A stretch of 44,239 nt of DNA from positions 1-44,239 of IMG/VR virus record IMGVR_UViG_3300042541_001539; one strand, 5' to 3'. The stretch is from a virus. This document shows positions 1-9,257 of this stretch, one piece after another; the stretch's first letter is position 1; each line of letters starts with the position of its first letter. Position numbers and translations under genes: made by a program. The notes below the pieces were generated by a model. It had not been told where the DNA came from. It did not search any database and worked only from the letters and a program-made list of their open reading frames with translations.

Positions 1-71
1 AGTGTCAATACCATTTAAACTATCCTTTAATAGCTTACTAAATAAAAAATTAATAAACAAATACTAATAAT

Positions 72-1130
72 ATGACTCAAGAACAAATTACGAAAGTTGA
101 AAAATCAATTCAAAATTTAAAAGATAAAAATTCTAAAATTTTTCTTTTAGTTCAAGATACTAAAGGTCACGCTAAAGCGTCAATCGCTTATAGTTACCGT
201 TTAGGAATAACCTTATCAAAACAAGGGTATAATTTAATTATCTTACATGAGAAATCAGATTATACAGGAGTTTCGGAATGGTTAGGTTCCGAATATATGG
301 AATTACCTCATCAATCAATTGAAGGTCAGAATTTAGAAGTTTCTCCTGAAGATTTCATTATTATACCTGAACTTTATGGATTCGTTATGAGTCAAATAAC
401 AAAATTACCTTGTGGTAAAATTGTGTTATGTCAATCATATGACCATATGTTAGAAACATTACAACCAGGTCAAACTTGGTCTCAATTAGGGTTTCACAAA
501 TGTATTACAACATCTGAATTCCAAAAAGAATACATCTCAAACGTTATGAGAGGGGTTTCTATTGATATCATACCTCCATATATTTCTGAGGATTTCAAAG
601 CTCAGACATTACCGCCAAAACCAATGATTGCGATTCACTCTAGAGAACAAAGAGACACAGCAAACATCATTAAAAATTTCTACATTAAATTCCCACAATA
701 TAGATGGATCACATTTAGAGACATGAGAGGGATTACAGAAAAAGAATTCTCAAACGCATTACAAGACTGTTTTCTTTCAGTATGGGTTGATGAAACAAGT
801 TCTTTTGGAACATTCCCACTTGAATCAATGAAGTCAAATGTCCCAGTATTAGGGTTAGTTCCTAATCTTGTTCCAACATGGATGAATGAGGATAATGGTC
901 TTTGGATTAATAATAAAAATCAAATTGTTGACTTTATCGCAGATTTCTTACAAAATTGGTTAGAAGATAATGTTAATGAAAAAATATACGAATCTATGTC
1001 ACTAACATCTAGTGAAACGATTAGTAAATCTGATTTCGAAGAAAAAGTAATTACACTTTTTGACGGATTCCTTCAAACAAGATTAAACTCATTTGAAGAA
1101 CAATTAAATAAACTAGAACCAGCAGAATAA
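72..1130 (+). CDS. Glycosyltransferase-like protein (GT-B type)
   Basis: A 352-aa protein that reads like a GT-B glycosyltransferase. The N-terminal half has alternating hydrophobic strands (FLLVQD, LIILHEKSD, FIIIPELYG) typical of a Rossmann domain. The C-terminal half contains a segment like the donor-binding domain of glycosyltransferases, with SSFGTFPLESMKSNVPVLG near residues 241-260, equivalent to the E-containing nucleotide-sugar loop (EgfpLpplEAma.G.PVi). The donor and acceptor cannot be told. It sits 21 nt before a second glycosyltransferase and probably shares its transcript. Such pairs in phages modify virion proteins, host surface glycans or DNA; the sequence does not decide which. 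The ATG follows an A-rich leader without a clear Shine-Dalgarno. Confidence 0.65.
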   Translation: MTQEQITKVEKSIQNLKDKNSKIFLLVQDTKGHAKASIAYSYRLGITLSKQGYNLIILHEKSDYTGVSEWLGSEYMELPHQSIEGQNLEVSPEDFIIIPELYGFVMSQITKLPCGKIVLCQSYDHMLETLQPGQTWSQLGFHKCITTSEFQKEYISNVMRGVSIDIIPPYISEDFKAQTLPPKPMIAIHSREQRDTANIIKNFYIKFPQYRWITFRDMRGITEKEFSNALQDCFLSVWVDETSSFGTFPLESMKSNVPVLGLVPNLVPTWMNEDNGLWINNKNQIVDFIADFLQNWLEDNVNEKIYESMSLTSSETISKSDFEEKVITLFDGFLQTRLNSFEEQLNKLEPAE

Positions 1131-1151
1131 AAAACAAAAAAATCACATACT

Positions 1152-1955
1152 ATGGAAAAATTTGATGTATCAGTAATATTACCAATTAAATCATCTAAAA
1201 CAAACGGATTTGCGGAATATTTCGAAAAAGCAATCACCTCTCTTAAAAATCAAACAAAAACAATCAAAGAATTAATTATTGTTCATACAGATGAAACATC
1301 TTTAGTTGAGTTTTTAAATGATTTTGATTTTGGGGATTTAAGTGTTAATAAAATCGTATGGACAAAAGAACCTAATTTCTCGGAGCAAGTGAATTATGGT
1401 GTTAGATCATCAGAATCTAAATGGGTTTCATTATTTGAATTTGATGATGAATACTCTAACATTTGGTTTAAAAATGTGGAAAAATATTCAATCTCTTATC
1501 CTGAAGTTGACGCTTTCTTACCTATCGTTATCGACACAGATGAAAAAGGTCAATTTGCTGGATTCACTAACGAAGCAACTTTTGCTTTAAATATTGCTGA
1601 GGAAATGGGGGTCTTAAGTAATGATACTCTCCAAACATACCAAAATTTCCAAATTTCAGGAATGGTAATTAAAAAATCATCATTTGTTGATTACGGATTA
1701 TTAAAACCATCTTTTAGATTAACATTTGGTTATGAATTCTTTTTAAGAATGACTCATAATTCAGTTAAAGTTATGTCAATTCCTAAGATTGGATATAAAC
1801 ACATCAATTTACGTGAGGGGTCTATATTTTGGAACTATAAGAATGGTAATGATATATTAACTGACGATGAAGTTAGATTTTGGGTTGAATCAGCAAAAAA
1901 AGAATATTTCTTTATTAATGACAGATCAATAAATTATGAACCACAGTCAGTTTAA
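1152..1955 (+). CDS. GT2-like (GT-A fold) glycosyltransferase
   Basis: A 267-aa protein with the family 2 glycosyltransferase opening: a VSVILPIKSS strand at residues 6-15, then a helix (AITSLKNQT) and a strand IKELIIVHTDE, as in GT-A enzymes. The W-x-S-L-F-E-F-D-D-E segment near residues 91-100 is the likely DxD-type metal/nucleotide-sugar site. A C-terminal catalytic-region equivalent may lie around GYEFFLRM. The family transfers a sugar from a nucleotide-sugar to an acceptor; donor and acceptor are unknown here. Its last base is the first base of the sigma-factor start codon (TAATG arrangement), so the two genes are translationally coupled. Enzyme class is fairly secure; role is inferred only. 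Confidence 0.65.
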   Translation: MEKFDVSVILPIKSSKTNGFAEYFEKAITSLKNQTKTIKELIIVHTDETSLVEFLNDFDFGDLSVNKIVWTKEPNFSEQVNYGVRSSESKWVSLFEFDDEYSNIWFKNVEKYSISYPEVDAFLPIVIDTDEKGQFAGFTNEATFALNIAEEMGVLSNDTLQTYQNFQISGMVIKKSSFVDYGLLKPSFRLTFGYEFFLRMTHNSVKVMSIPKIGYKHINLREGSIFWNYKNGNDILTDDEVRFWVESAKKEYFFINDRSINYEPQSV

Positions 1956-2704
1956 TGAGCGAAATTACAATTTCACCAGACACAACCGATGGTGAATTAA
2001 AAAAGAAAGGTAGGAAACCAAAACAAGCTAACTATTTTGATGTTCGAGAAGAATTGGCTGTGGTGAGATTCCTATCAACGGATTCGTCGGATGAAAAAAA
2101 TAAGATATATAATGAGTTTTTAAGAGAACCATTAGATAAGATGATTTCCTCAATTATTAGAAGGTATAAATTGTATCGTAAAGATATGGATTTCATTGAT
2201 ATCCACACCGACACACATTCTTTTCTAATGACAAAGATTGATAAATTTAAACCAGCTAAAGAAAAAAAGGCTTATTCATATTTTGGAACCATTTGTAAGA
2301 ACTATCTAATGGGTCAAATTATTAAAGATCAAAAAGAGACCAACCGAAAAATATCATATGAGGACATATCATCAAGTATTGAGAATAGTCCTCAATTTTC
2401 GTATCAAATTGATGGTGATAGTGTTGATTCACAACAAGTTATTAAAAACTTCTTAATGGAGTTAGAAAAATTCTTAAATGAAGAAAATTTAAATGAAAAC
2501 GAAATTAAACTGGGTCATGCATTGTATGATTTGTTTAATGATTATGAAAATATTTTTATCGGAACATCAAATAATAAATTTAATAAAAATATAATACTTT
2601 TATCGTTAAGAGAAATGACGAACTTATCAACAAAAGAAATACGTAGTTCTATGAAAAAATATAGAATAATCTATGTTAATCTTGTTGAAAAAATGTCTAA
2701 ATAA
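1955..2704 (+). CDS. Late-type RNA polymerase sigma factor (T4 gp55-like)
   Basis: A 249-aa protein with the layout of T4-type late sigma factors. A basic, AT-hook-like N-terminus (KKKGRKPKQ) is followed by helices and a sigma region 2-like block at about residues 85-130: F-L-M-T-K-I-D-K-F-K-P then A-Y-S-Y-F-G-T-I-C-K-N-Y-L, the familiar 'aysYf.ti.kn' signature. The C-terminal part (EMTNLSTKEIRSSMKKYRIIYVNLVEKM) may be a short HTH. T4 gp55 is 185 aa, so this one has extra length at both ends. In T4 the protein directs host RNA polymerase to late promoters with gp33 and the sliding clamp. Its presence fits the conserved octamer found upstream of most transcription units in this window. Confidence 0.75.
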   Translation: MSEITISPDTTDGELKKKGRKPKQANYFDVREELAVVRFLSTDSSDEKNKIYNEFLREPLDKMISSIIRRYKLYRKDMDFIDIHTDTHSFLMTKIDKFKPAKEKKAYSYFGTICKNYLMGQIIKDQKETNRKISYEDISSSIENSPQFSYQIDGDSVDSQQVIKNFLMELEKFLNEENLNENEIKLGHALYDLFNDYENIFIGTSNNKFNKNIILLSLREMTNLSTKEIRSSMKKYRIIYVNLVEKMSK

Positions 2705-2718
2705 AAAAAAAGGTTAAA

Positions 2719-2726
2719 TATTTATT
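2719..2726 (+). promoter_or_regulatory. TATTTATT octamer before 2730 gene
   Basis: TATTTATT ends 3 nt before the ATG. This is too close for a normal -10 element of that same start, so a role in initiation of translation or a leaderless transcript is also possible. Confidence 0.3.
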
Positions 2727-2729
2727 GTA

Positions 2730-3101
2730 ATGGGAAGACCAAAAAAAAAAGAGATTAACTTAACGAAAGAATCTATTCTTTCTTTATTACAAGAAATCTA
2801 CAATGAACTTGTGGAACAACGAAATACTGCTATTAGAATACAAAACAAAATGTTAGCAATGATGAAGGAACCTGAGGATATGACTCTCATTGGTCCTGTT
2901 ATTGAAAAACAACAAAAAATAATCAACGATTGTGTTGAAAAGAAATTATCCTTGTCCAAATTACAATCATCAATTTGGGAAAAATCAAGTTCATCCACTG
3001 AATCCTTTTCTATTGCGGATTTAGATATGGATGACGATGTTATTCAAAATTTAATTGAGAAGGATATTGCTAAAGACGATACATATAAAATGAAAAAATA
3101 A
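2730..3101 (+). CDS. Small charged protein next to sigma factor
   Basis: A 123-aa protein of unknown family. It starts with an AT-hook-like MGRPKKKE, then a long helical/coiled region (about residues 12-85, rich in Q, E, K, I, L), a Ser-rich linker (SSSSTESFS), and an acidic C-terminus with IADLDMDDDVIQNLIEKDIAKDD. It lies 25 nt after the sigma-factor gene and 2 nt before the next gene, so it belongs to the same unit. By position and size it could be a late-transcription co-activator analogous to T4 gp33 (112 aa), but no gp33 motif can be recognised; it may equally be a chaperone or tail assembly factor. Confidence 0.75.
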   Translation: MGRPKKKEINLTKESILSLLQEIYNELVEQRNTAIRIQNKMLAMMKEPEDMTLIGPVIEKQQKIINDCVEKKLSLSKLQSSIWEKSSSSTESFSIADLDMDDDVIQNLIEKDIAKDDTYKMKK

Positions 3102-3103
3102 TT

Positions 3104-4999
3104 ATGGCATCATTAGACCTTAGTTCCGATTACGAGGAGATACAAAAGAAGATTTCCGCAACTAAAACGTATTCCGAGTTAAAAAAACAATACGCTGAGA
3201 CAAAAAAGAAAAATGGTGAGACCTTTGAAAAAAAGAAGTCTGACGTTACCACTAGGCTTGATGAAGCCAAAAAAGAAGCAAAACGTTATCAAAAACAAAT
3301 TAAAACTCAATTCGAAGAATTATTAGATTTAACTAAATTAACTGGTGGTAAGGGTAACACAACCAAATATGTTAAGAAATTGTTATTACAATCCTTAAAA
3401 AATATTGAACCAAAATTATTTGAAATTTTAACCGAAGAGTCTTTAAATGCTGTCGGTTGTGATCAACAACAGACATTTAATAGTCAAACCCTTTATATTA
3501 AAGTGTCATCTATTGATATCGGAAACCTTCTAAAAGTAGATCCGACTAATAATCTTGGTAAAGTATTATATGAAAAAGACCTAATATTGATTCAACAATA
3601 CCCTTTTTCTTTAAATAAGGAATTATTCAGACGTATTGAAAGTGGTCAACCTTATTCGGTTGATAATGGTCAGTTATATATAGGACAATCTGGTCAAGAT
3701 CTTTTTGATATACAATTTGTTGAAACAGACAGTTTAGGTCAAACAGGGCCTTGGTATAAAGTAACATTACCTAATAGATTTAATAACGTTAATAAAGTTG
3801 GTGAATTTATGGTTGACTATTATAAAACAATTAAAATTGTTGATTATCACAATATAATGTCTTCAATAATGAATGCGTTATCAGGAGCAATATCTATACA
3901 AGCAAATATCGGTCAGTCACAAGCCGGTGATGAATCAAAATTCGAAATAATAATACGAAGAATTTTGGGTCTTTGTTTTGATAATAAAGCCGAAATTGAT
4001 GTTAGTGGTATCGCTAAAGTTTCTGAATTAGACGGTGTTGACGACTCATTCTTTGAATTTACCGAAATTGACTTGAGAAATATTGATTTAAAGGTTAATA
4101 ATATTAAAAATGGTGTTGTTGAATATGAAAATTGTGATAACATTAAATTACCTGTAGATTCTTTATCAGTTTTAAATTCATTAAACAATTTGTTACATAT
4201 TCCTGATGGTGACTTGGTGGATGCCGCAGACAAATTAACTAAATCATTAATAGATAATCCTGAATGGACTGGATTAAACATAAATGTGGAAGCCGCTATT
4301 GACACAAACTTCATTAAATTACTAACTCAAGGGTTGATTTCGTCAATTTTAACCCCAAAAATATTACTACCAATTTTTACCATGTTACAATCCTTAGGTC
4401 AAAGTTATAACATTAACTCTTACATGGATTTTGTTAAAGCCTTTAAAAGTTACGTTATTAACTTAACATCGAGAATTGGGTCATTATTTGTATTTGAATT
4501 ATTTCAATTAATTAAAAAAGACATTAAAAACTTAATAAAACCTGTCATTGTTGATATTAATCTTGAAAAAAAACATAAACAAATTGTTATGATTATGAAA
4601 TTAGTTTCATTATTATTAATTGTTGGTAAATTAATCATGGATTGGAAAAAATGTAAAAGTATTGTTGATGAGTTATTAGCATTGTTAAAAATTGCAACCA
4701 CTAAACCAAGCGTTGGTGGAATACCCCTTCCATTATTATTAGCCGCAGAATTACTAGACGGATATTCAGAATCAAGAGCGTTTCTTGGAACCATTGAAGA
4801 AATGCAGAAATTGGGGATTCCAACAGGAGCTATGCCGGATGGTAGTCCTAATTTAGATCTTTTAAGTAAATTTGCTCAAATGAGATCTATGGCTAATGAA
4901 GATGCGGAAAATGGTAAATTAACAGTCGGAATACCACAATTAGCAATGTTACCTTCAGGTTTCACGATGCCAAGAAAAGCGGGTGGTAAAAAATTATAA
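3104..4999 (+). CDS. Large helical tail/baseplate protein, unknown family
   Basis: A 631-aa protein. Residues 1-75 form a Lys/Glu-rich coiled coil (YSELKKQYAETKKKNG and following). The middle is mixed alpha/beta, and a hydrophobic stretch near residues 492-513 (VMIMKLVSLLLIVGKLIMDW) could be a membrane segment or a buried helix. The C-terminus is Gly/Pro/Met-rich and ends in basic RKAGGKKL. It directly precedes the gp5-like hub gene, which suggests a baseplate-hub or tail-length role; T4 gp29 (590 aa, hub/tape measure) is of similar size, but I see no diagnostic motif. Function is inferred from neighbours only; the coding call itself is secure. Confidence 0.8.
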   Translation: MASLDLSSDYEEIQKKISATKTYSELKKQYAETKKKNGETFEKKKSDVTTRLDEAKKEAKRYQKQIKTQFEELLDLTKLTGGKGNTTKYVKKLLLQSLKNIEPKLFEILTEESLNAVGCDQQQTFNSQTLYIKVSSIDIGNLLKVDPTNNLGKVLYEKDLILIQQYPFSLNKELFRRIESGQPYSVDNGQLYIGQSGQDLFDIQFVETDSLGQTGPWYKVTLPNRFNNVNKVGEFMVDYYKTIKIVDYHNIMSSIMNALSGAISIQANIGQSQAGDESKFEIIIRRILGLCFDNKAEIDVSGIAKVSELDGVDDSFFEFTEIDLRNIDLKVNNIKNGVVEYENCDNIKLPVDSLSVLNSLNNLLHIPDGDLVDAADKLTKSLIDNPEWTGLNINVEAAIDTNFIKLLTQGLISSILTPKILLPIFTMLQSLGQSYNINSYMDFVKAFKSYVINLTSRIGSLFVFELFQLIKKDIKNLIKPVIVDINLEKKHKQIVMIMKLVSLLLIVGKLIMDWKKCKSIVDELLALLKIATTKPSVGGIPLPLLLAAELLDGYSESRAFLGTIEEMQKLGIPTGAMPDGSPNLDLLSKFAQMRSMANEDAENGKLTVGIPQLAMLPSGFTMPRKAGGKKL

Positions 5000-5001
5000 T
5001 T

Positions 5002-5226
5002 ATGGTAAAAAATAACACAACTGAAAAAGCTTTAAATATTATTAAAGATTATAAATCACATTCAAATAAAGATTTAATCTTTGTTATGGACATTATTGAA
5101 AAAGATTTTAATGTTACTAAAGAATCGTTACTTAAGTTAACCCATCATTTAGATAAGTTAGAATTGACTTATGATACAATACTAAAAGAATTAGAATCAA
5201 GAACAAAACATGTCGGTAATAAATAG
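5002..5226 (+). CDS. Small helical protein, unknown function
   Basis: A 74-aa, almost wholly alpha-helical protein (ALNIIKDYKSHSNKDLIFVMDIIEKDF and a second amphipathic stretch from SLLKLTHHLDKLELTYD). No family recognised. It starts 2 nt after the preceding 631-aa protein and overlaps the next gene (gp5-like hub) by 17 nt, so the three are translationally linked. Such small proteins inside baseplate operons are often assembly chaperones; that is inference here. Confidence 0.7.
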   Translation: MVKNNTTEKALNIIKDYKSHSNKDLIFVMDIIEKDFNVTKESLLKLTHHLDKLELTYDTILKELESRTKHVGNK

Positions 5227-6787
5227 AGATCAAATAATATTTCCGGGTACGGTCTACGATGACCAAGACCCAATGATGTTGGGTAGACTTAGAGTTATAC
5301 CTGAGGGGAAAGATTATAGTGCTATGATTAAAAGTGTCCCTAACTTTGATGAAGAGACGGATAAGTGGTCAAGCAAAGATCCTCTTATATTTTTACCTTT
5401 ACTACCGTTTTTTATAAGTCAAACTCCTAGAGAAAAAGAATATGTACATATAATATACCAAGATAAAAATTTTCCATTAGAGAATAAATTTTACGTACAA
5501 GGTCCATTTTCAGCTCCAACAGAAACTCGTCAGGAGGATTATCAAGGTATGAAAAAATTCCTTTCATCCGGAGATAGAATTAAAGATAAAAGAAGTATTA
5601 GGAATATTGATGGGACATATCGATACGATGGGAGTAAAGGTGTTTTTCCAGAACCTGGGGATAACTCCCTTTTAGGTCGAGGAAGTGCGGATGTTATTGT
5701 TAAAGAAAATGAGGTTTTGATAAGAGCCGGTAAAACTAAAACATTAAATAGGGACATTTTTCCTGAAGGGAATAACCTAAGATCCTTTTTACAATTATCT
5801 AATTTTACTCAAACAAAAGTTTTGGGAGAATCTAAATACGAAACTAAGTTAGAGGAAATCGTCGCTGTAGTTAAAAAAATGGTTATTTGGAATATTGATA
5901 ATCTTGAAAATAAATTTGACAATTTTAATGGTTCGGTTGGGTTATACACTATATTACCAACGTCAGATATTGTAAATACTAAGAACTTTAAACCCAGTAC
6001 TATAGATAAATTATCTGTTGGTACAAATTATTCAGGACCATTAGAGGAAATTAAATTCACTAATGAATCTTTTGATAATGTGGTTTTTTTAATTAATAAA
6101 TTTATCTCAGGTTTGTTCAATGGTTATCTTGACATAAAAGGATACACCGTTAATAATCAACAAAATGTTTCTAACGATTCGTTCCCATTTATTGTAACCC
6201 CATCAAAGTTAACGTATAACACGGGTATTAAATTTTCAGAATCAACATCAACTAATGATGTTGCTGAATTAGCAAATTATGTTAGGTTTCATAGTAACAT
6301 TACATTAACCCCTGGTAAAACAACTAATGGGTTTTTCTTGGTGTCGGAGAACAAAAATGGAACACCCTTATTAGGGCCTCAATCTAAACTTAATAGGGAG
6401 AAAATAACTCCAGTTACTTTTAATAATGATACAATCAGTTATAGTATATTGGGAGGGGAAAGAATTTATCTATTATCTCAAGACCCAAAATTACCAAGTT
6501 CTAAAGGGTCTATTGATATTCAACAAACATTATACGGTATCCCACAGGATAAATTTATTGGTAGTAAAAATAGTATTGAGAATTTGACATACTCTACGGT
6601 ACGTGGTGATGAGTTAATGATTCTACTTAGAAAGATATTTTCATTTATTAAAGGTCATGTACATCCAACCTCTTCTATGCCTCCTGTTCCTATATCTTCA
6701 GGTAATGGTCAGACCACAACAGAGATCGATGAGATACTCGCTAATGCTGAAAATTCCATCTTAAATAAAAATATCCGAATTAATTGA
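5210..6787 (+). CDS. Baseplate hub protein with gp5-type OB fold
   Basis: A 525-aa protein. Residues 9-30 (FPGTVYDDQDPMMLGRLRVI) match the opening of the OB-fold domain of T4 gp5/VgrG-type proteins, where 'G.V.d..DP..lGRvrV' is the signature. The following segment (PFFISQTPREKEYVHIIYQD) fits further OB strands. No lysozyme domain like that of T4 gp5 is visible, so this is a lysozyme-less hub or an OB-containing adaptor. Near the C-terminus, GHVHPTSSMPPVP (about residues 482-494) resembles the 'HxHp' segment found in tail-spike and hub proteins. It would sit in the baseplate centre at the tube tip. It overlaps the upstream 74-aa gene by 17 nt, which supports this start. Confidence 0.7.
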   Translation: MSVINRDQIIFPGTVYDDQDPMMLGRLRVIPEGKDYSAMIKSVPNFDEETDKWSSKDPLIFLPLLPFFISQTPREKEYVHIIYQDKNFPLENKFYVQGPFSAPTETRQEDYQGMKKFLSSGDRIKDKRSIRNIDGTYRYDGSKGVFPEPGDNSLLGRGSADVIVKENEVLIRAGKTKTLNRDIFPEGNNLRSFLQLSNFTQTKVLGESKYETKLEEIVAVVKKMVIWNIDNLENKFDNFNGSVGLYTILPTSDIVNTKNFKPSTIDKLSVGTNYSGPLEEIKFTNESFDNVVFLINKFISGLFNGYLDIKGYTVNNQQNVSNDSFPFIVTPSKLTYNTGIKFSESTSTNDVAELANYVRFHSNITLTPGKTTNGFFLVSENKNGTPLLGPQSKLNREKITPVTFNNDTISYSILGGERIYLLSQDPKLPSSKGSIDIQQTLYGIPQDKFIGSKNSIENLTYSTVRGDELMILLRKIFSFIKGHVHPTSSMPPVPISSGNGQTTTEIDEILANAENSILNKNIRIN

Positions 6788-6795
6788 TATTTATT
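6788..6795 (+). promoter_or_regulatory. TATTTATT octamer before 6810 gene
   Basis: The octamer follows the stop of the hub gene and ends 14 nt before the ATG, close to the most common spacing seen in this window. Confidence 0.4.
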
Positions 6796-6809
6796 GAATA
6801 AAGTATTCA

Positions 6810-8276
6810 ATGTCAATTAACAATTCGTATTTCAGTAAAAATAACACGATAGTATCTAATAGTTTTACCAACACTGGGAGAAACCCTGTAACGGAACTAT
6901 TTTACGGCTCTTTGGCGACGTCTCAGTTTCCAAATGGGTATAGTCGTTTCATTTTTGATTTAGATCTTTCTTTATTAAAAGAAAAGGTTTTTGGTGGTAC
7001 TATCAGTACCACTTGCCCCGACACAACTAAACATACATTAAGGATGACTAATACGTCATGGTTTAATAATGAACTGTTAAACACAAAAACGTCTCAGGCA
7101 AGAATGAGAGCAACCTCATTTGACTTAATCTTATTTAGAATTCCATACATCAATGACGATCCGTCAACACCACAAGAGTGGGATGAAGGGGTTGGTTATG
7201 ACTTTGCGGATTTAATCTATGACTATAGCGACTTTGATAAGAACTTCTCTGACAGACCATCCAATTGGATTCAAACAACCACTATTGGAGTTTGGACTGA
7301 ACCAGGGATATATGACAACACGAATATGGGAACTGTTCCGTATAGTGGATTAACTATTGTTGATGTGCAACATTTTGAGTTTGGTGATGAAAATATTAGT
7401 TTTGACATGACCGATGAAATTAATAACATATTAAACGGTAGTTTAACTAATGTTTCTGGATGGGGAATTGCTTATAAACCTCAAATTGAAAATATAGTCG
7501 GAGTAAGTGATGCGTATGAGGTACAATTCTTCACAAGACATACTCAAACATTCTACGAACCATTTTTAGAAACCAATTATAACGATTTAATTGACGATGA
7601 TAGAAATCTCTTCACATTAGGTCACGTTAATAGACTTTATCTTTATCTATACGACAATGGTCAACCTATTAATTTGGATTACTTACCAAGTGTAACAATA
7701 TTGGATGCGTCTGGTAGTCAAATCCCAGGGTTAATTGGTTTAACAACTTGTCAAAAAACTAAAGGAGTTTACGAAGTGGTAATACCACCATTATCTGGGT
7801 ATAAAACACCTTGTACTTTTTCAGATCAATGGAATGGATTAAGTTTAAACGGATTTTCAATCCCATCCATAACTAATGACTTTACGTTATATCCATATAA
7901 AAACTCAATCCAAATAGGAACAACATCTTCTGACCCTAAATTATACGGATTTGATTTTTACGGTATTAAACAAGACGAGAAAATTTTAAATACAGATATT
8001 AGAAAAGTTGGGGTGATAATCAAACAAGCGTATAGTACTCAAAAGCTATTACAAAAAGTCGATTCTTATTATCGAATTTATGTTAGAGAGGGTCAAACTG
8101 AAGTACAAGTACAAGATTGGACAAAAATAAATAGGACACCAAATGAGTATTTTTTCATGTTTGACACTAGAGATAAAATCCCAAATGAATACTTTATCGA
8201 TATTAAAGTTGAGAGCTCAGGTGAGGTGAATACCTATAAAAGACAAATAAAGTTTCAAATAGTAAATACTAAATAA
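6810..8276 (+). CDS. Beta-rich tail/baseplate structural protein
   Basis: A 488-aa protein with no signal peptide and a beta-rich, Tyr/Asp/Asn-rich composition typical of virion structural proteins. Residues about 30-240 could form a jelly-roll (YSRFIFDLDLSLLKEKVFGG ... VQHFEFGDENISFDMTDEIN). A second part (about 265-488) looks like two Ig-like or carbohydrate-binding-like beta domains (RLYLYLYDNGQPINLDYLPS; YRIYVREGQTEVQVQDW). Its position after the hub gene and before a small Cys-rich protein points to a baseplate-wedge or adsorption-apparatus role. I cannot name the family. It is preceded by an octamer motif, so it may start its own transcript. Confidence 0.75.
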   Translation: MSINNSYFSKNNTIVSNSFTNTGRNPVTELFYGSLATSQFPNGYSRFIFDLDLSLLKEKVFGGTISTTCPDTTKHTLRMTNTSWFNNELLNTKTSQARMRATSFDLILFRIPYINDDPSTPQEWDEGVGYDFADLIYDYSDFDKNFSDRPSNWIQTTTIGVWTEPGIYDNTNMGTVPYSGLTIVDVQHFEFGDENISFDMTDEINNILNGSLTNVSGWGIAYKPQIENIVGVSDAYEVQFFTRHTQTFYEPFLETNYNDLIDDDRNLFTLGHVNRLYLYLYDNGQPINLDYLPSVTILDASGSQIPGLIGLTTCQKTKGVYEVVIPPLSGYKTPCTFSDQWNGLSLNGFSIPSITNDFTLYPYKNSIQIGTTSSDPKLYGFDFYGIKQDEKILNTDIRKVGVIIKQAYSTQKLLQKVDSYYRIYVREGQTEVQVQDWTKINRTPNEYFFMFDTRDKIPNEYFIDIKVESSGEVNTYKRQIKFQIVNTK

Positions 8277-8287
8277 AAAAATAAAAC

Positions 8288-8295
8288 TATTTATA
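8288..8295 (+). promoter_or_regulatory. TATTTATA octamer before 8311 gene
   Basis: Exact octamer ending 15 nt before the ATG, in the 34-nt gap after the 488-aa structural gene. Confidence 0.45.
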
Positions 8296-8310
8296 TAAAA
8301 ACAAATTAAA

Positions 8311-8925
8311 ATGGAAAATTATATTATAAATGAATGTATTACTAATAATGTCCACATTCTTTCTTCGTCAGGGTTAACTTCGGGTGCCACAATAGAGTTT
8401 GATATTAACGAGGCTCGATTTTGTGGTACTGTTGGGGCAGTAACAGGGAGCGGCGAAACTCCAAACATATCCTTCATTCAACTATACGACGATTCTTGCG
8501 CGTGTTTAAGTGGTATTACAATATTAGATGAAACTTTAAATTTTAAATTTATACGATGTGGCACATTAGAAGAGATTTCTATCGAAGCTACTAACTTTTG
8601 TAATGATTTTGGATTACCCACAACAGGTATTACTTATGAAATACGATTTGGTGCTGAAACACCATTTTGCGGCACTTTTGAAGGGTTAAGTTCAACGGGA
8701 GTAACAAATTATTCATTCGTTTCAGGACCCTTTTCACTTTGTGAAGATTGTGGACAAGAACCACCTATAAGTGCGGGTACAGAATATAACGTATGTGTTA
8801 TCGATTGTAGTGGTAACACAGTATCAATAAGTCCCCCACACCCTACTTGGACAAATGAACAAGGTAAAGCAGTAGTTCTATTAGACGCAATCGTTTTAGG
8901 GGGGATGAACGGATTAAATAATTAA
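8311..8925 (+). CDS. Cys-rich small virion-type protein
   Basis: A 204-aa protein of unknown family without a signal peptide. It has about fourteen cysteines, several in pairs (DDSCACLSG, SLCEDCGQEP, YNVCVIDCSGN), spread over what look like repeated beta units (TGITYEIRFGAETPFCGTFEG; EARFCGTVGAV). The C-terminus (PHPTWTNEQGKAVVLLDAIVLGGMNGLNN) is distinct, and short Gly-rich ends of this type are often surface-exposed in fibre or decoration proteins. It follows the tail structural gene and is probably part of the adsorption apparatus or a metal-binding virion accessory. Function is not assignable from sequence. Confidence 0.7.
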   Translation: MENYIINECITNNVHILSSSGLTSGATIEFDINEARFCGTVGAVTGSGETPNISFIQLYDDSCACLSGITILDETLNFKFIRCGTLEEISIEATNFCNDFGLPTTGITYEIRFGAETPFCGTFEGLSSTGVTNYSFVSGPFSLCEDCGQEPPISAGTEYNVCVIDCSGNTVSISPPHPTWTNEQGKAVVLLDAIVLGGMNGLNN

Positions 8926-8931
8926 ATAATT

Positions 8932-8939
8932 TATTTATA
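8932..8939 (+). promoter_or_regulatory. TATTTATA octamer before 8944 gene
   Basis: Exact octamer, 4 nt before the ATG. Confidence 0.35.
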
Positions 8940-8943
8940 TAAT

Positions 8944-9255
8944 ATGAAAAAAATTATTAAACTAACTGAATCTGATTTAAACAGACTTGTTAAAAGAATC
9001 ATTAACGAAGAAGAATTCGATGATGAAATTGGTAAACCTAAGTTTACTGTGGAACCACATGTAAGAATAACACCAAGAGAAAAAGATATCGAAGGGTTAT
9101 TCGGAAAATATAGTAACCAAATTCCTGCGGATATCTTACGTTATATGAGAAAAAATCCTCAGTTGGTTATGGACAGATTGTCAGTTATCTATGGTAAAAA
9201 GTTTTTAGACTATGCTGATAATGCGTATAAGAAAAATAATAAATACGATTTTTAA
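8944..9255 (+). CDS. Small protein with putative capsid-targeting leader
   Basis: A 103-aa protein. Residues 1-24 form an amphipathic basic helix (KLTESDLNRLVKRIINEEE) in which IINE22 followed by E23 resembles a prohead protease site. The remainder is charged and has one helical unit (PADILRYMRKNPQLVMDRLSVI). The leader is related in style to those of the 10713-11306 and 11318-12127 gene products (TESEREKILGLHE; EEESTRILNLHKE). If the leader works like T4 capsid-targeting sequences, the mature protein would be packaged in the head. No enzymatic motif is seen. Confidence 0.65.
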   Translation: MKKIIKLTESDLNRLVKRIINEEEFDDEIGKPKFTVEPHVRITPREKDIEGLFGKYSNQIPADILRYMRKNPQLVMDRLSVIYGKKFLDYADNAYKKNNKYDF

Positions 9256-9257
9256 TC

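Noticed and set aside
5210-6787. Lysozyme domain as in T4 gp5.
   Set aside because: No ExD/T-type lysozyme motif or matching region is visible after the OB fold.
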